DNA of 64,000 bases from CAJBVG01 sp943371425 (GTDB lineage Bacteria > Bacteroidota > Bacteroidia > Sphingobacteriales > Sphingobacteriaceae). The notes under the pieces are model-generated. The model saw only the letters and a program-made list of their open reading frames with translations. It ran no database searches and was not told the origin of the DNA. A program made the translations under genes and the position numbers. The DNA lies in assembly GCA_943371425.1 (NCBI GenBank), contig CALRUR010000001.1, positions 124,001 to 188,000 on the forward strand, given 5' to 3'. Shown here piece after piece: positions 59,001 to 64,000 of the stretch. Position 1 is the first letter of the stretch. Each line of letters begins with the position of its first letter.

Positions 59001-59735
59001 AAAAGCATCATCGTCGCTAAATTCTTTATTAGTTGGAGTACTTTGTTTCTCGCCTGTATTTATACACAATAAAATATCGTGTGCATTTGAGTCTTCACGA
59101 TCTACGTAATGTGAGTCGTTAGAGGCAATAACTTTTACATTGTATTTTTTTGCAAAGCCTAAAAGCACTTGATTCACTTTTTCTTGGTCTTGCATTTTAT
59201 GGCGTTGCAATTCAATGTAATAATCTTCGCCAAACAAATCTAACCACCATTTAAATTCTTGCTCGGCCTCTGCTTCGCCTTTGCGGAGAATGGTTTTAGG
59301 CACCATCGCACCAATGCAACAAGTAGTAGCAATGAGGCCTTCGTGATATTTTTCAATAAGTTCTTTATCAATTCGAGGGTATTTCCCGTACAAGCCTTCA
59401 ATATAACCAAGAGAACAAAGCTTCACTAGGTTTTTATAGCCTGTAGCATTTTTGGCTAATAAAAGTTGATGGTAGCGAACATCCTTATCATCTTTAGTAA
59501 ACTGGCGTTTGTGCCGATCGTCTACCACATAAAACTCACAGCCAACAATGGGCTTAACACCATGCTTGCCAGCCTCTGCCACAAATTTAAAAGCACCAAA
59601 CATATTCCCATGGTCGGTAATAGCCAGGGCTTTCATGCCATCTTTAGAAGCTTTTTTAAATAACTTCTTAATATCGGCCGCTCCGTCGAGTAGAGAATAT
59701 TGTGTGTGTACGTGTAAATGTGAAAAATCTGGCAT
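56052..59735 (-). CDS. dnaE: DNA polymerase III subunit alpha
   Basis: 1227-residue replicative polymerase. The N-terminal PHP domain starts at once (HLHVHTQYSLLDGAADI, about 5-21) and includes AITDHGNMFG. The polymerase core shows GPGRGSAAGS (about 374-383) and the catalytic PDIDTDFDDEGR (about 412-423), followed by the HxAG segment and ALYRPGPM. An OB-fold domain lies near 1010-1090 (LTLGGMVGGVNHR). Length fits DnaE of Bacteroidota. It stands alone, and faces atpD across a 230-bp gap that has the atpD promoter. Confidence 0.97.
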   Translation of the reverse strand: MPDFSHLHVHTQYSLLDGAADIKKLFKKASKDGMKALAITDHGNMFGAFKFVAEAGKHGVKPIVGCEFYVVDDRHKRQFTKDDKDVRYHQLLLAKNATGYKNLVKLCSLGYIEGLYGKYPRIDKELIEKYHEGLIATTCCIGAMVPKTILRKGEAEAEQEFKWWLDLFGEDYYIELQRHKMQDQEKVNQVLLGFAKKYNVKVIASNDSHYVDREDSNAHDILLCINTGEKQSTPTNKEFSDDDAFVKGTRFAFYNDEFYFKTQEEMNKLFIDIPEAIDNTNEIVDKIDTLKLKQDILLPNFVIPENFSTQDEYLRHITFEGAYKRYETLTAEIEERLNFELFTIETMGFAGYFLIVADFIKAGRDIGVFVGPGRGSAAGSAVAFCIGITNIDPIKYNLLFERFLNPERKSMPDIDTDFDDEGRQKVIDYVVDKYGRNQVAQIVTYGTMAAKMSIKDVARVMDLPLAESNALAKLVPDKPGTELNRVILANIDGEGGLKDKEGYQQEDLDNIKQLRAIYNDVNDFKSKVLKEAVILEGSVRGTGIHAAGIIIAPMDLTDIIPVATSKETDLLITQYDGKVIEDAGVIKMDFLGLKTLTIIRDALELIKQNKGIEIDIDNIPLDDPKTFELYQRGETNGTFQFESAGMQKHLIDLKPDKFEDLIAMNALYRPGPMQYIPKYISRKHGREQVTYDLPEMEEYLQDTNGITVYQEQVMLLSQKLAGFSKGQADTLRKAMGKKDRKTLDDLKDVFINGAVDRGLDKKKLEKVWTDWEAFASYAFNKSHSTCYAFVAFQTAYLKANYPSEYMASVLTHNLSNIDKITMFMEECKRMGMSVLGPDINESIYKFSVNENGQIRFGLGAVKGVGEAAVISIIEERNEKGKFRDIFDLVKRVNLRAANKKTFESLANAGAFDSFNVHRATYFYQELNENANFLEKTLRFGANYQDSLSSAQSSLFGTGAASQIPEPRIPVCEEWGFLQKLRYEKEVVGFYISGHPLDEFKFDLEKFCTASVSDLKLVSRFSGNKFETNASIQEKAEEEEDSASDILAERFERLKNKELTLGGMVGGVNHRIAKSGKPYGSLFIEDYGDQTELTMFGEDYLKFKPYLNEGLFLYIRGKVQERYGQKGNWEFKITSIQLLTDVRDKLTKSMTITCYLSDLSEQLLHQIVGLIEENSKTDLQKNCELKIKVIDQEQGIAMEMPSRRCKVSPSNELLQALDQLKGVSFRLN

Positions 59736-59909
59736 GGCTTATTTGAGAAATCAAAATTAAAGAATGTTTTCGTAGCTTTTTTGTTGCTTTTTCCACAATT
59801 TTTGGAAGGCTTAAAAATCAATGAAATAGTTTAAATACGTGTTAGAAAGGCCTATTTTGCCCTATTTTTAATAAAGCTTTAAATTTCTTGATATTATTTT
59901 AACAATCCG

Positions 59910-59939
59910 TTTGAAATTAGGGAAGAAAAGTTAACTTTG
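59910..59939 (+). promoter_or_regulatory. promoter of atpD
   Basis: TTTG at 59910-59913, an 18-base spacer and TAACTTTG at 59932-59939 match both boxes of the Bacteroidota consensus exactly. The start codon at 59966 leaves a leader of about 20 bases. This is the clearest promoter in the window. Confidence 0.8.
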
Positions 59940-59965
59940 CGGCACGAAAAAATAATAGATTCACT

Positions 59966-61474
59966 ATGCCAAATATTGGAAAAATTGCACAGATCATCGG
60001 TCCTATCGTGGACGTTAGCTTTGCAGCGGAGAACGCTAAATTGCCTAACATTTTAGATGCTATGTATGTGACTAAAGAAAATGGTCAGAAAATCGTATTA
60101 GAGTGTCAACAACACTTAGGAGAAGACAGAGTGCGTACCATTGCGATGGATTCTACAGACGGTTTAGTTCGTGGAATGGAAGTAATTGATACTGCTGCTC
60201 CTATTACAATGCCTATCGGCGAAGCCATCAAAGGACGTTTATTTAACGTAGTTGGTGATGCAATCGACGGTATGCCAGAGGTTAGCAAAGAAAATGGCCG
60301 TGCCATTCATAATAAACCACCAAGATTCGAAGATTTATCAACCGAAACTGAGATCCTATTCACAGGTATCAAGGTAATCGACTTATTAGAGCCATACGTA
60401 AAAGGTGGTAAAATTGGTTTGTTCGGTGGAGCGGGTGTTGGTAAAACAGTATTAATTCAAGAATTGATCAACAATATCGCGAAAGCATACGATGGTTTAT
60501 CGGTATTCGCAGGTGTGGGTGAGCGTACTCGTGAGGGTAACGACTTATTGAGAGAGATGATTGAAGCAAACATTATCCGTTACGGTGATGCATTTAAACA
60601 TTCGATGGAAGAAGGCGGTTGGGATTTATCTAAAGTAGATCACGAAGCGTTGAAAGATTCGAAAGCAACCTTCGTATTCGGACAAATGAATGAGCCTCCA
60701 GGTGCGCGTGCACGTGTGGCTTTATCAGGATTAACAGTTGCGGAATATTTCCGTGATGGAGATGAGCAAAGTGGTGGACGTGATATCTTATTCTTTATTG
60801 ATAATATCTTCCGTTTCACGCAAGCAGGTTCTGAAGTATCTGCCTTATTAGGTCGTATGCCATCGGCAGTAGGTTACCAACCAACATTGGCTACAGAGAT
60901 GGGTATGATGCAAGAGCGTATTACTTCAACGAAGAGAGGATCTATTACATCGGTACAAGCGGTATACGTACCTGCCGATGACTTAACTGACCCTGCACCA
61001 GCTACAACTTTCGCCCATTTAGATGCTACAACAGTATTGAGTCGTAAAATTGCCGAGTTAGGTATTTACCCAGCGGTAGATCCATTGGATTCGACTTCAC
61101 GTATTTTGGCTCCAGAAATTATTGGTGCTGAGCATTACGGTTGTGCACAAAGAGTGAAAGAAATTTTACAACGTTACAAAGAATTACAAGATATCATCGC
61201 GATTTTGGGTATGGACGAATTATCTGAGGAAGATAAATTAGTAGTATCTCGTGCTCGTCGTGTTCAACGTTTCTTATCACAACCTTTCCACGTTGCTGAG
61301 CAATTCACTGGATTAAAAGGAGTGTTAGTAGATATCAAAGAAACTATCAAAGGATTTAACATGATTATGGACGGTGCGGTAGATGAGTATCCTGAGATGG
61401 CTTTCAACTTAGTTGGTACTATTGAAGAAGCAATGGAAAAAGGTAAAAAATTAATCGCAGAAGCTAACGCTTAA
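59966..61474 (+). CDS. atpD: F1F0 ATP synthase subunit beta
   Basis: 502 residues; the catalytic subunit of F1 that makes ATP from ADP and phosphate. Walker A GGAGVGKTVL (about 151-160), GVGERTREGNDL, the Walker B-type ILFFIDNIFRF and the DELSEEDKL segment (the DELSEED lever) are all visible. Length is slightly above the 460-480 residues of many homologues, as in other Bacteroidota. By eye, it uses the codon choice of a highly expressed gene. Only atpC follows; the other ATP synthase genes are elsewhere. Confidence 0.98.
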   Translation: MPNIGKIAQIIGPIVDVSFAAENAKLPNILDAMYVTKENGQKIVLECQQHLGEDRVRTIAMDSTDGLVRGMEVIDTAAPITMPIGEAIKGRLFNVVGDAIDGMPEVSKENGRAIHNKPPRFEDLSTETEILFTGIKVIDLLEPYVKGGKIGLFGGAGVGKTVLIQELINNIAKAYDGLSVFAGVGERTREGNDLLREMIEANIIRYGDAFKHSMEEGGWDLSKVDHEALKDSKATFVFGQMNEPPGARARVALSGLTVAEYFRDGDEQSGGRDILFFIDNIFRFTQAGSEVSALLGRMPSAVGYQPTLATEMGMMQERITSTKRGSITSVQAVYVPADDLTDPAPATTFAHLDATTVLSRKIAELGIYPAVDPLDSTSRILAPEIIGAEHYGCAQRVKEILQRYKELQDIIAILGMDELSEEDKLVVSRARRVQRFLSQPFHVAEQFTGLKGVLVDIKETIKGFNMIMDGAVDEYPEMAFNLVGTIEEAMEKGKKLIAEANA

Positions 61475-61478
61475 TATT

Positions 61479-61721
61479 ATGTTATTAGAAGTATTAACAC
61501 CCGATAAAAAAGTATATTCAGGAGAAGTAAGTTCTGTAAGTGTACCTGGTAATGCAGGTTCATTTGAAGTATTGAACAACCACGCTCCTATTATCTCTAC
61601 TTTAGCTAAGGGAACTTTAAAATTCAAAGCAAAAGAAGGCAACCAAGAGATGAAGATTTCTGGAGGCGTTATTGAAGTGCTTTCTAATAAGGTAGTGGTG
61701 TTAGTTGAATCACTGCTTTAA
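61479..61721 (+). CDS. atpC: F1F0 ATP synthase subunit epsilon, short form
   Basis: 80 residues, covering only the N-terminal beta-sandwich domain (LEVLTPDKKVYSGEVSSVSVPG; GSFEVLNNHAPIISTL, quoted as landmarks). The C-terminal helical hairpin that allows epsilon to inhibit ATP hydrolysis in many bacteria is absent; Bacteroidota commonly have such short forms. It starts four bases after atpD, so the two are cotranslated. The stop is directly followed by an octamer array and a terminator. Confidence 0.94.
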   Translation: MLLEVLTPDKKVYSGEVSSVSVPGNAGSFEVLNNHAPIISTLAKGTLKFKAKEGNQEMKISGGVIEVLSNKVVVLVESLL

Positions 61722-61760
61722 TCGAATTAGCGAACTAGCGAATTTTCGAATTAACGAAAA
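61721..61760. repeat. octamer array starting at the atpC stop codon
   Basis: ATCGAATT, AGCGAACT, AGCGAATT, TTCGAATT and AACGAAAA follow each other without an indel. The first base is the last base of the stop codon. Confidence 0.85.
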
Positions 61761-61796
61761 AAAAGTCCTGCTCAGAAATGAAGCGGGACTTTTTTT
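61757..61796 (+). terminator. rho-independent terminator after atpC
   Basis: AAAAAAGTCCTGCT pairs with AGCGGGACTTTTTT (one G-T pair) around a 9-base loop, with a T-run after it. It overlaps the end of the octamer array. Confidence 0.88.
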
Positions 61797-61807
61797 GTTT
61801 TAGAAAA

Positions 61808-61967
61808 ACCGATAGATAGAAAGGCTGAAAAACAGAAAGACCGATAAGCTGAAAATTCAGGTTATCGGTCTTTCTACTTTTCGAAAATTCGACATTTCGA
61901 CTCTTCAACAATTCGACCCTTCGGCCTATCGGCCTTTCTGTTTAACGGATTTTCGGATTATCGAACA
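61808..61967. repeat. 20-unit octamer phase-locked array (longest in the window)
   Basis: Twenty consecutive 8-base words fit with no insertion or deletion over 160 bp. Twelve carry CG at positions 3-4 (ATCGGTCT, TTCGAAAA, TTCGACAT, TTCGGCCT and others); the rest carry near versions such as CT, CA or AG. The left six words read as reverse complements of the right-hand type, and the switch point is a 14-bp perfect stem (61834-61847 with 61862-61875) around a self-pairing loop. The right end overlaps the stop codon of the leftward T9SS gene. Confidence 0.9.
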
Positions 61968-62893
61968 ACCGTCTTGCTTATTCTTCCATCCACAGTCTCC
62001 ACCACCAACTGATATACTCCTGCATCTAAATCAGCTGTGCTTAGTTGAATGTGCTGCTTACCGGCAGTTAAATATTGATCTTGTTTAAATACAATTCTAC
62101 CATCCATATTCATAATATAAATTTTCACATCTGATGAATGTGCTTGGTAAAAGTCTACATTAATTTCATCTACTGATGGGTTCGGGTATAAAGATGCTTG
62201 TATTAAATCATCCACAGATTGAAGTCCTGTAGTTGCTCCAAAGAAACTTAGTTCATCAACATATAAAATGGTTCCAACTGGTGCAGTAGTTAAAGAAGCA
62301 GTATCAAAACCAAAAACAGAAGTAGTGCTAATAACTATGATAGCCGTATCGGGTACATCATTGGTTGCATACACAATGTCAACTGTAAAAGGTGTAAAGC
62401 TCGACTTGTTTGATAAGGTTGCAATACCCCCTCCAATTACATTTAAAGTACCTATGGTAGAATCATATTTAGTTAAGGCTACAGAAACAATGCCCGAATC
62501 GGGTGCATTGCCTTGCGCATATTTATAAAAGCCTCTCAACTCTGTTGGCCTACCGCCAGAAATTGCAAAACCTGGTTTAATGTTTACATTTTGCAAATCA
62601 AGTTCTCCAGTAATCATTATACCTGGTACACCTGTAGTATCGCCTGCATTTTGTGCATAAGATTCTAATTTTGCAGAATAGGTTCCTGCAACTTTATCAG
62701 TTCCTCTCGAAACATTTGCTCTAGGCAAGCCTCCCGATCCTAATAATAAGGAAGCATAGTTTGAAGTTACATATCCTTGTGGTTCATAAAAGAACAATAA
62801 ATTTGTCCATGTTTCAAAACCACCATTTTGTACCGTTTGTGCAAAAGATTTGCTTCCAATTAATAAAGCAATAAGTAGTAAATATTTTTTCAT
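61958..62893 (-). CDS. secreted protein with T9SS type A sorting domain
   Basis: 311 residues, signal peptide to about residue 18 (ending SFAQ). The central part (about 20-225) is one beta-rich domain (NGGFETWTNLLFFYEPQGY; ELRGFYKYAQGNAPDSG; ILYVDELSFFG) like carbohydrate-binding or jelly-roll domains seen in Bacteroidota surface proteins; no catalytic motif is seen. From about residue 232 (ASLYPNPSVDEINVDFYQ) it is a type A sorting domain, ending in KTVVR. The final arginine codon and stop lie inside the 8-bp array. A -7 box TATATTTG at 62913-62920 (minus strand) precedes the gene. Confidence 0.85.
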   Translation of the reverse strand: MKKYLLLIALLIGSKSFAQTVQNGGFETWTNLLFFYEPQGYVTSNYASLLLGSGGLPRANVSRGTDKVAGTYSAKLESYAQNAGDTTGVPGIMITGELDLQNVNIKPGFAISGGRPTELRGFYKYAQGNAPDSGIVSVALTKYDSTIGTLNVIGGGIATLSNKSSFTPFTVDIVYATNDVPDTAIIVISTTSVFGFDTASLTTAPVGTILYVDELSFFGATTGLQSVDDLIQASLYPNPSVDEINVDFYQAHSSDVKIYIMNMDGRIVFKQDQYLTAGKQHIQLSTADLDAGVYQLVVETVDGRISKTVVR

Positions 62894-62921
62894 AATTAAA
62901 TTTATACAGCATCAAATATAC

Positions 62922-62950
62922 AAAAAAAGCCCTCCAAAAAGATGGAGAGC
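62922..62950 (-). terminator. terminator of the outer-membrane barrel gene
   Basis: On the minus strand GCTCTCCA and GGAGGGC pair around a short loop and are followed by a run of seven T. It lies 32 bases beyond the stop of the leftward gene at 62982. Confidence 0.8.
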
Positions 62951-62981
62951 TCTACGCATTTATTTATTCATCAAACCTCTA

Positions 62982-64000
62982 CTAGTCTAATCCGAAGGTT
63001 AATCCTACACAGAATGTGTTTAAATCTGGACCTTCATTGCTATTGAACACACTTTGTGGGTAATATTTACCGTATATTCCTATGCTTCCGTAATGTACTC
63101 TACCTATAAATCCGTAGCGTAATTCGTTTAAGTTGAAAGCATCGTTCACTTTGGTTTTACCTTTTTCTTCGCTTATTTGTTTTAATCTACCGTTTATTAA
63201 GTATCCTAATTCAACACCACCCGATACTCCAATTCTTTTACCGTTATTCAATTCGTTCGATTGGAAGTGTAACATCACTGGCAAGGTTGCATAACGTGCT
63301 AACAATTTATTTTTAGTGAAATCAATTGCTTTTCCGTTTGTTGAATCTTGATACATGGTGAACTTTGGAGCATTTGATCTTAATGAACTATCGCCAGCTA
63401 ATCTGTAGTTATTCCAGTCTAAACCTAAACCTACCGAAAGTCTTACGTTCTCTTTGTAAATATTGAAGTAGTGATTGTAAGTTAAGTTAACGTTTGTTGA
63501 TTTACCATTTACTAAATTCAATCCTTGGTTTGCAGCTGATAAACTTGTTGATCCGTTTTCTAACAATCCGTTATAACCAATTGAGAATTCTAAACTTCCT
63601 TCGTGTTTTTTATCATCATCATTATCTGCATAACTGTTCGATTTTTTGTCTGCCTCGTAATCGCCTGTTGAATCTTTCTCCATGTAAATTTTTTCGATTT
63701 TAGGTTCACCAATTACAACGATTCTAGTTTTACCAACTTTAATTTCAGTTGTATCTGTTTTACGCGATCCCGAATCTACTGTTGGGTATGATGCATCTAA
63801 CTTCAACTCATTTGCTGCATAAAATTCTGTTACCACTTCTTTTTGTTTATTTACATATCCTGCAACAACATCAATTGGGTCTAAGTTTACTACATAAGCA
63901 ATTGCTTCTTTAGTTTGGTTGATAGCTTTAACTGCTTTGCTTTGTGCGTACACGCTTGAAGTGAATACTCCTGTCACTAATCCAAGCACTAAAATTGACT
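62982..64000 (-). CDS. outer-membrane beta-barrel protein (start lies beyond the window)
   Basis: At least 339 residues. The frame is open to the window edge (SILVLGLVTGVFTSSVYAQ at the edge reads as the middle of a signal peptide), so the true start is probably a few codons outside; the GTG at 63989 is not a convincing start. After a linker of about 110 residues, rich in Asp and Lys (DYEADKKSNSYADNDDDKK), comes a barrel of paired strands (LEFSIGYNGLL, VNLTYNHYFNIY, VRLSVGLGLDW, LARYATLPVMLHF, IGVSGGVELGYL, LRYGFIGRVHY, FCVGLTFGLD), as in the porin/PorT-like outer-membrane family. Function unknown. Confidence 0.82.
   Translation of the reverse strand, partial: SILVLGLVTGVFTSSVYAQSKAVKAINQTKEAIAYVVNLDPIDVVAGYVNKQKEVVTEFYAANELKLDASYPTVDSGSRKTDTTEIKVGKTRIVVIGEPKIEKIYMEKDSTGDYEADKKSNSYADNDDDKKHEGSLEFSIGYNGLLENGSTSLSAANQGLNLVNGKSTNVNLTYNHYFNIYKENVRLSVGLGLDWNNYRLAGDSSLRSNAPKFTMYQDSTNGKAIDFTKNKLLARYATLPVMLHFQSNELNNGKRIGVSGGVELGYLINGRLKQISEEKGKTKVNDAFNLNELRYGFIGRVHYGSIGIYGKYYPQSVFNSNEGPDLNTFCVGLTFGLD

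Noticed and set aside
61808..61967. CRISPR array
   Set aside because: Units are 8 bp, degenerate and contiguous, with no spacers; no cas genes are present in the window.
62982..63989. GTG start at 63989 for the outer-membrane barrel gene
   Set aside because: The frame is open to the window edge and the edge residues complete a signal peptide, so the start is most likely outside.

Overview
The window is a continuous, AT-rich stretch of a Bacteroidota chromosome. The evidence is SusC/SusD proteins, secreted proteins with type IX (T9SS) sorting domains of both type A and type B, promoters of the Bacteroidota type (TTTG, about 19 bases, then TAnnTTTG), and family members typical of the phylum. 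Genus cannot be read from the sequence. No rRNA, tRNA, CRISPR array, transposase or phage gene was seen.

Layout. 1-7.2 kb: the 3' part of glycyl-tRNA synthetase, a repeat-rich gap, a small helical protein, an outer-membrane barrel, engB, a UbiA-type prenyltransferase, an M3 peptidase and a glycosyltransferase. 7.2-30 kb: a starch/maltodextrin locus. A leftward operon (surface amylase, SusC, SusD, two small exported proteins) diverges from a four-domain T9SS protein that is followed by a SusA-like GH13. A second leftward operon (sugar kinase, beta-phosphoglucomutase, maltose phosphorylase, two exported GH13 enzymes, an MFS sugar transporter) diverges from a Nudix-type regulator. Together they outline a route: starch is cut at the surface, imported by SusCD, trimmed by periplasmic GH13 enzymes, carried across the inner membrane by the MFS protein, and split by phosphorolysis to glucose and beta-glucose-1-phosphate, which PgmB and the kinase bring to glucose-6-phosphate. 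29-40 kb: rhodanese, thioredoxin, a GT39/PAP2 pair, an amino-acid permease, Kup, a cupredoxin-like secreted protein, a FAH-family enzyme, an M23 peptidase and Bcp. 40-47 kb: a split transketolase whose two subunits are separated by two tandem von Willebrand A genes, then an ECF sigma module. 47-56 kb: CorA, a class III aminotransferase, two PKD-like secreted proteins, a LytS/LytTR/DUF58 operon facing an ABC exporter, and thioredoxin. 56-64 kb: dnaE, atpD-atpC, a T9SS protein and an outer-membrane barrel cut by the window end.

Most unusual feature. The gaps hold a family of degenerate, phase-locked short-period arrays. Units are exactly 8 bp (core usually TTCG/TCGA/TCGG) or exactly 7 bp (core TAGTC, GTGA or GTAC), and the wording differs from array to array. 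The longest runs for 20 octamers (160 bp) without an indel. Arrays begin or end at, or run through, the stop codons of ten genes (glyS, the helical protein, the glycosyltransferase and its convergent neighbour, the amino-acid permease, kup, bcp, the ABC permease, atpC and a T9SS protein). I know of no described Bacteroidota element with these properties. Other unexplained structures are a nested palindromic repeat pair at 1.1-1.7 kb, a long GC-rich palindrome at 40.2 kb, paired operator-like palindromes in the starch locus, and several genes whose promoter -7 box lies 3-4 bases before the start codon.
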